Origin: Clostridia bacterium
GTDB lineage: Bacteria > Bacillota > Clostridia > Oscillospirales > CAG-272
Assembly (NCBI GenBank): GCA_017461475.1
Contig: JAFTXX010000050.1
Coordinates: 1-64,000 of the forward strand
Direction of reading: 5' to 3'
DNA length: 64,000 nt
Positions 18,694-28,036 of the stretch are shown in pieces; position 1 is the stretch's first letter, and each line of letters opens with the position of its first letter. The notes under the pieces are model-generated. The model made no database searches and had not been told where the DNA came from. It saw nothing but the letters and a program-made list of their open reading frames with translations. The translations under genes were made by a program, and so were the position numbers.

Positions 18694-19467
18694 TTAATCT
18701 TTCTTATTCATACCGTCTACAAAGGCTATATCTCTTGCGGTTAGTTCTGCCCAGGCGGGGCGGAAACCGCATTTTATCGCGTTGCGGACGGATTTTATAT
18801 TGCACCATGCAGCACAGTAAAACGGCACTTTTTCAAGTGCGAATATCTCGAGTGCGAGGCGGCTTGTGAGCGCGGATGCTATTCCTTGCTGTCTGTATTG
18901 GGGCAGGACATCAACGCCGATTTGGTACATGTCTTCGCAATCTGCGGAGCAACCTGCTAGTCCAACGAGTTTTTCGCCGTTGTATGCGCCGACACCTAGG
19001 ACGTCGAGTTCGGCGCGCTCTTTGCATAGTGCATTGCTCCACTCGGCAGTATAAAGGTCGGCAAAATCCGCCTTATGCAGTACGCGCATTTCGTACGCAC
19101 ACGGCAAAGCCTTGACCGCGTTTACATCTGGGAGAAAATACTCCGCCATAAAGCAGACCTTTAACCCGTACGGCAAAAGCGCGTCATTCAAGGCATTGAT
19201 ATGCGGTGTTTCAAATGCGTGCGCGGTGTCGTATTTTTCTATGTATTCGCGCGCGACGCCGCAAAGGCGTTCGCTCGTCTGTGCAACGATATTTGAACCG
19301 TAGGACACCATATCGCACTCAAACGGGAGCGGCAGATATTTGCGTGCCTTGGGATGCTTTTTTGAAATTGTAACAGTGTTTTTCCCCGAGAAAAAGTCCT
19401 CGGGAGCGCAGCTCATATCGTATGCCGACTGCTGCAGCGCGATTTTCCAAATTTGTTCGTTAGTCAT
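18694..19467 (-). CDS. GNAT-family N-acetyltransferase, two-domain
   Basis: 257 aa. The C-terminal half (about 130-250) is a GNAT domain: LVGLAGCSADCEDMYQIGVD, then the acetyl-CoA loop LPQYRQQGIASALTSRL and KCGFRPAWAEL. The N-terminal half has no recognisable motif. Its ATG lies one base after the stop of the DUF4180 gene, so the two share a transcript. Confidence 0.82.
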   Translation of the reverse strand: MTNEQIWKIALQQSAYDMSCAPEDFFSGKNTVTISKKHPKARKYLPLPFECDMVSYGSNIVAQTSERLCGVAREYIEKYDTAHAFETPHINALNDALLPYGLKVCFMAEYFLPDVNAVKALPCAYEMRVLHKADFADLYTAEWSNALCKERAELDVLGVGAYNGEKLVGLAGCSADCEDMYQIGVDVLPQYRQQGIASALTSRLALEIFALEKVPFYCAAWCNIKSVRNAIKCGFRPAWAELTARDIAFVDGMNKKD

Positions 19468-19468
19468 A

Positions 19469-19837
19469 TCACTCTGCAGAAATAAGTTTTTCTACCGCCT
19501 CTTCTTTTGTACCTACAAAGAAAATATCCTTGCCTTTGTTGCTTTCGTATATGAAATCTTTCAGCGGCTTGCTTGTGTACTTTGAAAAGTCGCCGAAGAT
19601 GGCGATTTTTGCCTGATAGTTGATAAACTTTTGAAGTATCTCGCCTGCGAGTCCGCGGCTGAGGATAAAAAAGTCTTCGACAATCGCGTTTTTATCAACT
19701 GCCACAAGATTTGTCCCCGCCTCGTATTTTGCGGTCATAATAAGGTCAAGCGACGATTGCACGTCGGTAATTACCTTGTCCTCACTTGTAATTACGGCAA
19801 CGATTTTGCCGTTTTGTGTGATTTTCTCAATGTTCAT
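19469..19837 (-). CDS. DUF4180-family protein
   Basis: 122 aa. VITSEDKVITDVQSSLDLIM, the KNAIVEDFFILSRGLAGEIL helix and the final GKDIFFVGTKEEAVEKL block match DUF4180, a soluble alpha/beta family of unknown function. The start at 19837 is chosen because AAGGAG lies seven bases upstream; the in-frame extension runs through the terminator hairpin. It heads a two-gene unit with the GNAT gene. Confidence 0.8.
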   Translation of the reverse strand: MNIEKITQNGKIVAVITSEDKVITDVQSSLDLIMTAKYEAGTNLVAVDKNAIVEDFFILSRGLAGEILQKFINYQAKIAIFGDFSKYTSKPLKDFIYESNKGKDIFFVGTKEEAVEKLISAE

Positions 19838-19865
19838 ATTAATACTCCTTTTTAACTGTCGTTGC

Positions 19866-19896
19866 AAAAAGCGGGATGTAAAAACATCCCGCTTTT
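19866..19896 (-). terminator. Terminator after ispG
   Basis: GCGGGATGT and its complement around AAAA, flanked by A and T runs on both strands. It ends the isoprenoid operon on the minus strand. Confidence 0.85.
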
Positions 19897-19898
19897 GC

Positions 19899-20981
19899 TT
19901 ACATCTTTTTGATTTCTTCGATAAGGCGGGAAATGATGTCGCCCTCGGATATCTTTTCAACTACTTCGCCTTTTTTGATAAGAACGGCTTCGCCCTTGCC
20001 GCCCGCGATGCCGATATCGGCTTCACGCGCTTCGCCGGGGCCGTTTACAACACAGCCCATCAGGGCAACTTTGATATCTTTTTCAAGCAGGTTTTCACGT
20101 TTTGCCGCTTCTTCAAACTCTTTTGAAAGCGAGATAAGGTCGATTTTTGTTCTTCCGCAGGTGGGGCACGAAACTATATCCATTCTGCGGCGGTGGCTCA
20201 TGCCTAGCGCGGCGAGGATATCGTGCGCAGCTTCGACCTCGTCTGTGGGGTCTGCGGTGAGCGAAACGCGAATTGTATCGCCGATGCCGCGGAGCAGTGT
20301 GCCGCCGATGCCTATTGCGCCTTTGACCAGTCCCATTTTGCCGCCGCCCGCCTCGGTAACACCGATATGTATGGGGTATTCGCAGCGGTTGGCGAGAATT
20401 TCGTTTGCCTGTGTCATTGCCGCAACATCCGAGGATTTAACGGACAGAACGATGTTATTGAAATCAAATTTTTCAAGCAGTGATACGTGGTACATTGCGC
20501 TTTCCGCAAGCGCTTCTGCGGTGGGGGAACCGTATTTTGCGAGGATGTTTTTTTCGAGCGAGCCGCCGTTTACGCCGATGCGGATGGGAATATTTTTGGC
20601 ATTGCAAGCTTCAACTACACGCTTGACGCGCCTTTCGTCCCCTATGTTGCCGGGGTTAATGCGAATCTTGTCCACGCCAACGGCGGCACATTGAAGCGCA
20701 ATGCGGTAATCAAAGTGGATATCCGCGACGAGCGGAACCTTTACGCCATGCTCTTTGAGATAAGCGAAAGTGCGCACACTCTCCTCGGTGGGCGCGGTAA
20801 TACGCACTATGTCACACCCCGCGTCCTCAAGCGCGCGTACTTGCGCAAGAGTTGCGTCGCGGTCGAGTGTATCGGTATTTGTCATCGACTGCACGGCTAT
20901 TGGATTTTTACCGCCGATTGTAACATTGCCTATTTTGACTTCCTTTGCGCCGCGGCGCATATGATTGTATGCTGTAAGCAT
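19899..20981 (-). CDS. ispG: 4-hydroxy-3-methylbut-2-enyl diphosphate synthase
   Basis: 360 aa. IspG (GcpE) performs the penultimate step of the non-mevalonate isoprenoid pathway using a 4Fe-4S cluster. An N-terminal TIM barrel (VQSMTNTDTLDRDAT; GVNGGSLEKNIL) is followed by the cluster domain with cysteines in SCPTCGRTKID and LMGCVVNGPGEA. Ferredoxin or flavodoxin donates electrons. AAAGGA precedes the ATG. Separated from rseP by a hairpin repeat, then closed by a terminator. Confidence 0.96.
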   Translation of the reverse strand: MLTAYNHMRRGAKEVKIGNVTIGGKNPIAVQSMTNTDTLDRDATLAQVRALEDAGCDIVRITAPTEESVRTFAYLKEHGVKVPLVADIHFDYRIALQCAAVGVDKIRINPGNIGDERRVKRVVEACNAKNIPIRIGVNGGSLEKNILAKYGSPTAEALAESAMYHVSLLEKFDFNNIVLSVKSSDVAAMTQANEILANRCEYPIHIGVTEAGGGKMGLVKGAIGIGGTLLRGIGDTIRVSLTADPTDEVEAAHDILAALGMSHRRRMDIVSCPTCGRTKIDLISLSKEFEEAAKRENLLEKDIKVALMGCVVNGPGEAREADIGIAGGKGEAVLIKKGEVVEKISEGDIISRLIEEIKKM

Positions 20982-21006
20982 GGTTATCCTTTCGTGAGAG
21001 GAATAT

Positions 21007-21134
21007 GTTTACGCAATGCAAACAGAAAAAACAAAACCGTAGGGGCGATTATTAATCGCCCGTTTAGCCGCAGTTCGGCGGGCGATTAATAATCGCCCCT
21101 ACGATATTTGTAAATATCCGTTACTTTGCTAAAC
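21007..21134. repeat. GTAGGGG-family repeat, copy 3
   Basis: Between rseP and ispG. The core pairs GTAGGGGCGATTATTAATCG (21040-21059) with its complement at 21083-21102 around a GCAGTTCGGC loop. Outer arms GTTTACGCAA and TTTGCTAAAC are imperfectly complementary. The core matches the nested element of copy 2, not its outer part. Confidence 0.78.
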
Positions 21135-21142
21135 AATTCTTC

Positions 21143-22168
21143 TTATCCAAATAATTTTACTATATCCTTGAATGTTATAAGCACCATAAGCCCCATGAGT
21201 AATACTATGCCGATGAAATGCACCATACTCTCGTATTTTTCGGGGACTTTGCGGCGGAATATCATCTCAAAGAGGATGAACACAAGTCTGCCGCCGTCGA
21301 GCGCGGGAACGGGGAGAAGATTGAACACGCCAAGGTTCATTGTGAGCACGCAAAGCAGGTAGAAAAGGTTGTATGGTCCCACAGACGCGGCAGTACCGAC
21401 CGCCTCTACAACTCCTACGGGCCCGCTGACGGCTTCAACACCAACTCTGCCCGTTAGAAGGTCTGTGAGAGACTCCCATATCATTTTTACTGTCGAAACC
21501 GCGAAATACCATGTGTGTTTAAGCACATTTTGCGCGGTCTTTTCAGCGCGGTACAAACTAAAGTCAAAGTCTCCGTACACCATGCCGTCCGAAATCTGTG
21601 TCGGGAAAGTTACGCCTTTGAGCGTTACTCTCTCGCCGCCACGAATAACGACAACATCAACAGGTTCGTAACAGTCATGCAAAATTTCATAATGAAGTTC
21701 GTTATAGGTATGAATCTTTGAACCGTTTATCTCAACTATTTCGTCGCCGACATTCAGCCACTCGCTTGTAATCGCTCCTTCAGCGAATTCGGCAACAACC
21801 GTTGTGCCTATGTCGCCTGCGAGCACTAGAGCGAAAGAGAGTACCAAACCAAGCAAAATGTTCATCACCGCGCCGGCTGAGGTTATCACAAATCTCTGCC
21901 ACGGCTTTTTCTGCGAGAATGAATCCTCGCCCTCGGCTTCCTCGTCCTCGCCTTTCATGGATACGAAACCGCCTATCGGAAACAGACGGATATTGTACTT
22001 TGTACCGGTTTTACCCGTCCAGCCGAAAAGGCGCGGCCCCATGCCGAGCGAAAACTCATATACCGCCACGCCGCATGCGCGCGCGGTGAAAAAGTGCCCC
22101 GCCTCGTGAATGGCGATCATCACGCCGAATGCGACAATAGCGATAATTATATAAAGAATCGTTGTCAA
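21143..22168 (-). CDS. rseP: RseP-type site-2 zinc metalloprotease
   Basis: 341 aa membrane protease of family M50B. The zinc site HEAGH is at residues 21-25 in the first transmembrane helix; the third ligand lies in the PALDGGRLVF motif near 290. A PDZ-like domain (about 120-200, GDEIVEINGSKIHTYNEL) sits between. In Firmicutes it cuts anti-sigma factors and signal-peptide remnants within the membrane. It lies two bases after dxr. Confidence 0.93.
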   Translation of the reverse strand: MTTILYIIIAIVAFGVMIAIHEAGHFFTARACGVAVYEFSLGMGPRLFGWTGKTGTKYNIRLFPIGGFVSMKGEDEEAEGEDSFSQKKPWQRFVITSAGAVMNILLGLVLSFALVLAGDIGTTVVAEFAEGAITSEWLNVGDEIVEINGSKIHTYNELHYEILHDCYEPVDVVVIRGGERVTLKGVTFPTQISDGMVYGDFDFSLYRAEKTAQNVLKHTWYFAVSTVKMIWESLTDLLTGRVGVEAVSGPVGVVEAVGTAASVGPYNLFYLLCVLTMNLGVFNLLPVPALDGGRLVFILFEMIFRRKVPEKYESMVHFIGIVLLMGLMVLITFKDIVKLFG

Positions 22169-22170
22169 GG

Positions 22171-23316
22171 TTAATTCCTTTCAGATTTTATTCTGTCGCG
22201 CACTTCCCTGTCGGCTTCAAATACATCTTCTATAGTGAAATCCGCCTTGTTTGCAAAAGAGTTCATTGCCGCTTCAACTACCTCGGCAATCTCGTAAAAC
22301 CTGATTTTATCATTCAAGAAAAGTGCAACCGCCGCTTCGTTTGCGGAACTTAGCACTGCGGGGAGAAGTCCGCCCGTTTCAATCGCCTTGTACGCAAGGT
22401 CGAGGAGACGGAAGGTCTTTCTGTCCGCTTCCTTAAACGTGAGCGTGCCTACCTTGAAGAGGTCGAGCGGCTCAATGACCGCGTCGCATCTGTTGGGGTA
22501 AGTAATGGCAAACTGCACGCACTCTCGCATGTCGGGGTGGCTGAGCTCGGCAATTACAGCATTATCAATATATTCCACAGCGCTGTGAATTATACTCTCG
22601 CGGTGAACTACTACCTGAATTTGCGACGATTTTACATCGAAAAGGCGTACCGCCTCGATAACTTCGAGACCTTTGTTCATCAGCGTTGCGCTGTCGATAG
22701 TAATTTTTGCTCCCATTGTCCATGTCGGGTGTTTAAGCGCGTCGGTACGGGTAACCGCGCGAAGTTGCTCCGCGGTGTATCCGTAAAAAGGTCCGCCGCT
22801 TGCGGTGAGCAAAAGGCGTTTTACCTCGCTCTTTTTACCCGCGTGAAGGCACTGGAAAATAGCGCTGTGCTCGCTGTCAACGGGGATAAGTTCGGCACCG
22901 CCTGCCTTTACCTCGGCTTTGACGATGTCACCCGCGGCGACAAGCGATTCCTTGTTGGCAATGGCAATTCGCATGCCGCGTTTTGCCGCGGCTATTGTGG
23001 GTGCAAGACCCGCGAGACCGAGAATGGAGTTTACCGCGGTGTTCGCATCCGTAGCATTTATTGCTTCAATAATGCCCTCGTTGCCCGCAAACACTTTTGT
23101 GTCGGTGTCTGCGATGCGTGCGGAGAGGTCTTTTGCCGCCATCTCATCAGCCATTGCGCAAAAGCGCGGCTTAAACTCGCGTATCTGCTCCTCGACGAGT
23201 TTTACGTTTTTACCGCCTGTGACGGCGTCAACTTTTATATTGTGCGCTCTTGCAACATCGGCCGCCTGAGTGCCTACCGAGCCGCTTGAGCCGAGAATTA
23301 TAAGTGAACCGTTCAT
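22171..23316 (-). CDS. dxr: 1-deoxy-D-xylulose 5-phosphate reductoisomerase
   Basis: 381 aa. Dxr forms 2-C-methyl-D-erythritol 4-phosphate with NADPH. The nucleotide loop is LGSSGSVGTQ, metal ligands lie in PVDSEHSAIFQ, and the substrate-binding loop includes TASGGPFYG and AELSHPDMRECVQFA. The order dxr-rseP-ispG is typical of Firmicutes and Actinobacteria. Confidence 0.96.
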   Translation of the reverse strand: MNGSLIILGSSGSVGTQAADVARAHNIKVDAVTGGKNVKLVEEQIREFKPRFCAMADEMAAKDLSARIADTDTKVFAGNEGIIEAINATDANTAVNSILGLAGLAPTIAAAKRGMRIAIANKESLVAAGDIVKAEVKAGGAELIPVDSEHSAIFQCLHAGKKSEVKRLLLTASGGPFYGYTAEQLRAVTRTDALKHPTWTMGAKITIDSATLMNKGLEVIEAVRLFDVKSSQIQVVVHRESIIHSAVEYIDNAVIAELSHPDMRECVQFAITYPNRCDAVIEPLDLFKVGTLTFKEADRKTFRLLDLAYKAIETGGLLPAVLSSANEAAVALFLNDKIRFYEIAEVVEAAMNSFANKADFTIEDVFEADREVRDRIKSERN

Positions 23317-23325
23317 ATACTACCT

Positions 23326-24159
23326 TTAAAAAATCGTAAGCAAATCTGGATTTGCAAGCATGAAATACATTATCGGCGCAACCGCGATAACACTGTCAAA
23401 ACGGTCAAGCACGCCGCCGTGACCGGGGAAAAGTTTGCCGTAATCCTTGACATCACGCTCGCGCTTGATGTACGACGCGATAAGGTCGCCTATCTGCGAA
23501 ACGAGCGAAAGCGCAACACCGCAGACAAAGAGCGGAAGCGCGTGGGGGGTAACGCCGTCATAGATGTGGGAATAGAGATATGCACAGCCGACAAATGCCG
23601 CCGCGCTGATAAGAGTGCCGCCTATCGCTCCCTCTACCGTCTTTTTGGGGCTTACCGCTGGAATAAGTTTGTGTCTGCCGAAAAGCATACCCGAAAAATA
23701 CGCAAATATGTCGGTGGCAAACGCAACTACAAGCACCATTGTAACAAGGAAAGTACCGTGTTCGAGTCCGCCGGTTGCGACAAGGCATGCGAAACCGCAG
23801 ATTATGTACATGGTTGACATGAACGCTTTTGAAGCGTCCTTAAAACGTATTTTACCCTGCGAGAACATTGCGCATGCAAGCACAAAAAGCGAATAGAGAT
23901 AAACGGTGGCAAGCATTGCAAGCCACGCATTGTCAAATCTTCCGAGATGGCGCACCGCCATAGGAATAGCAAGTGCCATAATGTACGACGGCACGGAAAG
24001 CACGTAATTTTTGTGCAGTCCAAGACAACGCAGCATTTCAAACACGCCAATGCCCGAGAGCGCCGCCGCCGCGATTTCAAGCGCAATTGTATCCGAAAAA
24101 ATTATAACAGGAACTGCAACAAGTACAAGGAAAAATCCCGTGATTATTCTTGTTATCAT
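23326..24159 (-). CDS. cdsA: Phosphatidate cytidylyltransferase
   Basis: 277 aa polytopic membrane enzyme making CDP-diacylglycerol from phosphatidate and CTP; PgsA (5441-5992) uses its product. About eight transmembrane helices. The C-terminal signature SYIKRERDVKDYG...PGHGGVLDRFDS is complete. It overlaps uppS by four bases. Confidence 0.95.
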   Translation of the reverse strand: MITRIITGFFLVLVAVPVIIFSDTIALEIAAAALSGIGVFEMLRCLGLHKNYVLSVPSYIMALAIPMAVRHLGRFDNAWLAMLATVYLYSLFVLACAMFSQGKIRFKDASKAFMSTMYIICGFACLVATGGLEHGTFLVTMVLVVAFATDIFAYFSGMLFGRHKLIPAVSPKKTVEGAIGGTLISAAAFVGCAYLYSHIYDGVTPHALPLFVCGVALSLVSQIGDLIASYIKRERDVKDYGKLFPGHGGVLDRFDSVIAVAPIMYFMLANPDLLTIF

Positions 24160-24875
24160 TTATCAAGTCCTCCGTAGCGACGTTTTCTCGAATAGAAATC
24201 GTCGATGATTTTATCTATTTCGCGCTCATCAAGGTCGGGCCATAGAGTGTCGGTGAAATAAAATTCGGCGTATGCCGCCTGCCAGAGTAAAAAGTTTGAA
24301 AGTCGAATGTCGCCGCCTGTGCGCACGATAAGGTCGGGGTCGTCACAATGCGAGGTATAAAGCGCGCCCGCGACATCTTCCTCGGTAAACTTTGTCTTGC
24401 CGCTTGCCGCGAGCACCTCGCACGCGTGTGCGATTTCGGCGCGGGAGCCGTAATTGAGCGCAATATTGAGCACAAGTTCCTTGTCCGCGGAAACGGCTTC
24501 TGCGTTTTTGATTTTCTCCTGAGTTTTGGGCGGGAAGATGCTCATGTCGCCGAGGAAGTGGAGTTGAATATTGTTTTCGTCAACCATTGCAACCGCGTCA
24601 TCGATGTAATCCGAAAGCAGGTTCATTATTGCGTCGACTTCGTTTTTCGGGCGTTTCCAGTTCTCTGTGGAAAAGGCATAAACGGTGATTATTTTCACGC
24701 CCTTGTCGCCGCAGTAGCGAATGACTTTTTTAAAATTCTTAGCGCCGTTTATATGGCCGAACTCGCGCGGCATGGAACGCTTTTTTGCCCAACGTCCGTT
24801 GCCGTCCATGATGAACGCAACATGTTTCAGCCGCTCGTCGACCGCTTTTACGGTTTCTTTTTTCTTAAAAAACAT
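24156..24875 (-). CDS. uppS: Undecaprenyl diphosphate synthase
   Basis: 239 aa cis-prenyltransferase making the C55 lipid carrier for cell-wall synthesis. Conserved regions: HVAFIMDGNGRWAKKR, TVYAFSTENWKRP, and DLIVRTGGDIRLSNFLLWQ. The ATG at 24875 follows AGAAAGG at seven bases; an upstream in-frame start has no ribosome site. Confidence 0.94.
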   Translation of the reverse strand: MFFKKKETVKAVDERLKHVAFIMDGNGRWAKKRSMPREFGHINGAKNFKKVIRYCGDKGVKIITVYAFSTENWKRPKNEVDAIMNLLSDYIDDAVAMVDENNIQLHFLGDMSIFPPKTQEKIKNAEAVSADKELVLNIALNYGSRAEIAHACEVLAASGKTKFTEEDVAGALYTSHCDDPDLIVRTGGDIRLSNFLLWQAAYAEFYFTDTLWPDLDEREIDKIIDDFYSRKRRYGGLDK

Positions 24876-24918
24876 ACGGAAACCTTTCTTACAAAAATAT
24901 TCTCTGCGAAACAGCAAC

Positions 24919-24943
24919 AGAGCCGGAGTTTTGCCCCGGCTCT
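24919..24943 (-). other. Stem-loop between frr and uppS
   Basis: AGAGCCGG (24919-24926) pairs with CCGGCTCT (24936-24943) around a nine-base loop. No U-run follows, so it is more likely a partial terminator or RNA-processing site that tunes uppS relative to frr. Confidence 0.55.
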
Positions 24944-24952
24944 AAATTCTGC

Positions 24953-25507
24953 TTATATGGACATGATTTCCTTGTTCTTCTCTGCGCCGACTGCGTCAAT
25001 TTCCTTGATAAACTTGTCGGTGAGGTCCTGAACCTTCTTGTCGCTGATTTTAACGTCGTCCTCGGTGAGTTCGCCGTTCTTCTTAAGTTCTTTTACCTTA
25101 TCGTTGGCATCACGGCGAAGGTTACGGATTGCAACTTTCGCGTCCTCGCAAAGTTTGGAAACCTGCTTTGCAAGTTCCTTTCTGCGCTCCTCGGTGGGCT
25201 GAGGGAATGCAAGGCGAATTACCTTACCGTCATTTTGAGGAGTAATTCCCACATCGGATGCGAGAATTGCCTTTTCAATGCTCTTAACGGTGGTTGCGTC
25301 CCAAGGGGAGATAACAAGGGTGCGGGGGTCGGGACACTGGATAGCCGCCATCTGCGCGATGGGAGTAGGAGTGCCGTAATAGTCAACGGAAACGCGGGAA
25401 AGCACGTCGGGGTTAGCCTTGCCTGCGCGAACGGTATTAAGATTCTGTCTGAGCGAGTCAATAGTTTTGCTCATCTTGCCTTCAAATTCTTTGGTATCGA
25501 AACTCAT
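24953..25507 (-). CDS. frr: Ribosome recycling factor
   Basis: 184 aa, normal RRF length. Splits post-termination ribosomes together with EF-G. Typical blocks are LNTVRAGKANPDVL, VDYYGTPTPIAQMA, ISPWDATTVKSIEKAI and the C-terminal RNLRRDANDKVKELKK. The ATG at 25507 follows AAAGGA at about nine bases; an in-frame TTG upstream overlaps that ribosome site. Lies 21 bases after pyrH. Confidence 0.96.
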   Translation of the reverse strand: MSFDTKEFEGKMSKTIDSLRQNLNTVRAGKANPDVLSRVSVDYYGTPTPIAQMAAIQCPDPRTLVISPWDATTVKSIEKAILASDVGITPQNDGKVIRLAFPQPTEERRKELAKQVSKLCEDAKVAIRNLRRDANDKVKELKKNGELTEDDVKISDKKVQDLTDKFIKEIDAVGAEKNKEIMSI

Positions 25508-25528
25508 GTCTATATATCCTTTCAAAAA

Positions 25529-26245
25529 TTATTTTACAACAGTACCTATCTCTTCGCCCATGACAGCGCGGTAAATATTATCGGGGTCGTCAAGTCCGAA
25601 AACAAGGATCGGAATATGGTTATCCATACAGAAAGAGGTTGCCGTGGAGTCCATTGCCGCAAGTCCGCGGGAAAGGATCTCCTGATATGTAATCTCGTCA
25701 ATCTTTGTTGCACTTGCGTCCTTGCGCGGGTCGGCGGTGTAAACACCGTCAATGTTCTTGGCAAGAAGCACTACGTCCGCGTCAATTTCAGCCGCGCGAA
25801 GTACCGCCGCTGTATCGGTGGAAAAATAGGGTGAACCGAGACCGCAACCGAAAATGGTAACGCGTCCCTTTTCAAGGTGGCGAACCGCTCTCGAACGGAT
25901 ATAAGGCTCTGCCATCGCCTTCATCTCGACCGCGGTCATAACTCTTGTGGTAACGCCCGCACGCTCAAACGCGTCCTGAAGCGCAAGCGAGTTGATAACG
26001 GTTGCAAGCATACCCATGTGGTCCGCACGGACTCTGTCCATGTTGACACCCTGGCGTCCTCTCCAAATGTTGCCCGCGCCGACAACGACGCCTATCTCAA
26101 CGCCCGAGTCAACACACTTTTTTACTACCTGTGCAATCTCGTCAATAAAGCCGTGATTGTAAATTCCGTCTACATCTTTTGCGAGCGCCTCACCCGAAAG
26201 TTTGAGAAGCACGCGCTTGTATTTAGGCTGTTTTGTATCTGCCAT
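25529..26245 (-). CDS. pyrH: UMP kinase
   Basis: 238 aa. PyrH phosphorylates UMP with ATP, feeding pyrimidine nucleotide synthesis. [11 protein letters not shown] at the start, [13 protein letters not shown] in the nucleotide site, and [17 protein letters not shown] near residue 160 are family blocks. GAGAGG precedes the ATG. First gene of the pyrH-frr-uppS-cdsA-dxr-rseP-ispG operon. Confidence 0.95.
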   Translation of the reverse strand: MADTKQPKYKRVLLKLSGEALAKDVDGIYNHGFIDEIAQVVKKCVDSGVEIGVVVGAGNIWRGRQGVNMDRVRADHMGMLATVINSLALQDAFERAGVTTRVMTAVEMKAMAEPYIRSRAVRHLEKGRVTIFGCGLGSPYFSTDTAAVLRAAEIDADVVLLAKNIDGVYTADPRKDASATKIDEITYQEILSRGLAAMDSTATSFCMDNHIPILVFGLDDPDNIYRAVMGEEIGTVVK

Positions 26246-26282
26246 GAGACTTTCCTCTCCGTATGTACATATTTCTTCCTCT

Positions 26283-26311
26283 ATTTTATACGATTATTGT
26301 CGGTTTGTAAA
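26283..26311 (-). promoter_or_regulatory. Promoter of the pyrH operon
   Basis: Minus-strand TTTACA (26306-26311), 17 bases, TAAAAT (26283-26288), about 30 bases before the pyrH ATG. Confidence 0.6.
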
Positions 26312-26417
26312 CTGTTTTTTTAAAAAAGATGAAAAATAGATTGTAATTAGTGGTTATGTTACAAACATCTCCGCCCGAGATCGCAACGCTAAACATTTAC
26401 CCCTCTCTCCGCCATGC

Positions 26418-26446
26418 AAAAAGCGGCTGCAAATGCAACCGCTTTT
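26418..26446 (-). terminator. Terminator after aroK
   Basis: AAAAGCGGCTGCA and TGCAACCGCTTTT around AA, one mismatch, ending in a U run on the minus strand. Confidence 0.85.
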
Positions 26447-26453
26447 ATCCTTA

Positions 26454-26951
26454 TTATATTCTCGCAAGTTCTTCCGCGATCTTACCTATTACCGCGGGGA
26501 TGTCACTTCCCTCGCCTTTCACGGTGATGTCGGCGTACTTTTCGTAAAGCGGAATGCGCTCATTGTAGAGGTCGCGTACGGTCATGCCGTCCTTTATTGC
26601 AACGCCGCGCGCCGCAAAGTCTGCAAGTCTGCGCTCGATTTCCTCTTCGCTGACTTTGAGATAGACGACTTTGCCGCTCTTTTTGAGGTGGCGCATCGCC
26701 TCGTCCGAATAAATTGCACTGCCGCCCGTTGCTATAACGGTGTCGTCGATATCAAGCGAGAGAAGTGCGTTCTTCTCGCAGACGAGAAATGCGTCATTGC
26801 CGTCGCTGTTGATGATTTCCTGAAGTTTTCTGCCATCGCGCTGTTGGATAACTATATCGGTATCGCAAAAGTGCATACCCATAACCTTGGCAAGCACGAC
26901 CCCGACGGTGCTTTTGCCGCACCCCGGCATACCGATGAGGATGATATTCAT
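26454..26951 (-). CDS. aroK: Shikimate kinase
   Basis: 165 aa. Phosphorylates shikimate in aromatic amino acid synthesis. Walker A GMPGCGKST at residues 7-15, the shikimate-binding aspartate and arginine in FCDTDIVIQQRDGRKL, and the IATGGSAIY glycine motif. It starts immediately after the AraC-type regulator gene with its ribosome site inside that gene. No other aromatic-pathway gene is adjacent. Confidence 0.9.
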   Translation of the reverse strand: MNIILIGMPGCGKSTVGVVLAKVMGMHFCDTDIVIQQRDGRKLQEIINSDGNDAFLVCEKNALLSLDIDDTVIATGGSAIYSDEAMRHLKKSGKVVYLKVSEEEIERRLADFAARGVAIKDGMTVRDLYNERIPLYEKYADITVKGEGSDIPAVIGKIAEELARI

Positions 26952-27815
26952 TTAACTTTGCCCTGCTTTCATGCGATATTCGACAGGCGCAAGCCCCGTC
27001 TGTTTTTTGAATGTATTGGAAAAATGGTGGCTGTCCGCAAAATGCAACATTTCGGCGATTGCCTTTATGCTCATGTCGGTTTCGAGAAGCATATTTTTCG
27101 CGGTTTCTATCTTCTTTTGAATTATGTACTGTTTCGGCGAAATACCAAACTCATTTTTAAAGCAACTTATGATATACGATTTGCTGAAAAAGAATTTGCT
27201 TGCGATATCGTCAAGTCCGATGTCCGCCTGAATGTTTGCGTCGATAAAGTCGCGTATCTTATACGACGACGGTGCGAGCATATCGCACGCGGAATCGCTT
27301 GTCAACTGGTCGAGAATCCGCGCGATCAATTTGAACACGCTGCGGTAGATTTCAGATTTGTTATCACAGTTGATACGCGAACATTCGTCGAAGATCATAT
27401 CAAATGTCTTGCGGCAGTTCATCTGCTTTATCACGATGCCGCTCTGCAGATTATAAAGTTGCATCATCTCATTCATAAGACGTCCGCCGACATTTATCCA
27501 TATCTTTGAATACGGGTTGTCGGGATTGCAGTAATAGCGGTGCAAATGACGGCTCGAAAGCATATAAAAATCGCCCGCTTTGACCTTGTACACCTCGTGG
27601 TCGCACTCAACGTATCCCTCACCGGAAATTACATATTCAAGTACGTAGATGTGGCGGTAGAAATAACGTCCGTAGTTCTCGCGGTCGATAAGATAACGTT
27701 TGTCAGGATATGTGATGCCCATTTTCTCAATGCAGAAATTGCCCTCATACTCCGAGTGTAAGTTCTCATATGCATATTTTTCAGTGCCGAAACTGTAAAT
27801 TATGCCATCAGACAT
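26952..27815 (-). CDS. AraC-family transcriptional regulator
   Basis: 287 aa. The N-terminal half (about 40-175) is a cupin-like ligand-binding domain; the C-terminal 100 residues hold two helix-turn-helix motifs (DIASKFFFSKSYIISCFKNEFG and the ADSHHFSNTFKKQTGLAP signature). The architecture is that of carbohydrate-responsive activators. The ATG at 27815 has GGAGG six bases upstream; an earlier in-frame start precedes the ribosome site. The inducer and targets are unknown. Confidence 0.88.
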   Translation of the reverse strand: MSDGIIYSFGTEKYAYENLHSEYEGNFCIEKMGITYPDKRYLIDRENYGRYFYRHIYVLEYVISGEGYVECDHEVYKVKAGDFYMLSSRHLHRYYCNPDNPYSKIWINVGGRLMNEMMQLYNLQSGIVIKQMNCRKTFDMIFDECSRINCDNKSEIYRSVFKLIARILDQLTSDSACDMLAPSSYKIRDFIDANIQADIGLDDIASKFFFSKSYIISCFKNEFGISPKQYIIQKKIETAKNMLLETDMSIKAIAEMLHFADSHHFSNTFKKQTGLAPVEYRMKAGQS

Positions 27816-27837
27816 ATTGCACCTCCACACACTAATG

Positions 27838-27866
27838 TGTATAATGTGTTTTAAACTTTTTTACAA
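27838..27866 (-). promoter_or_regulatory. Promoter and possible operator of the AraC-type gene
   Basis: Minus-strand TTGTAA (27861-27866), 17 bases, TATACA (27838-27843). ACACTAATGTGT (27829-27840), an interrupted palindrome, overlaps the -10 box and the start of the message and could be an operator. Confidence 0.5.
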
Positions 27867-28036
27867 AGCGCATAACCAAATGTAAACAAAATTAAACCAC
27901 AAATTCCTTGTATTTCAACAAAATTATACAACCACAATGAAAAAAAGTCAATATCAATTTATACATTTATTGAATCCGTGTGTAAAAAATTTATCGAAAC
28001 CGCCCGAACGGTTTTCAAACTATTTTTAAAAAAGTG

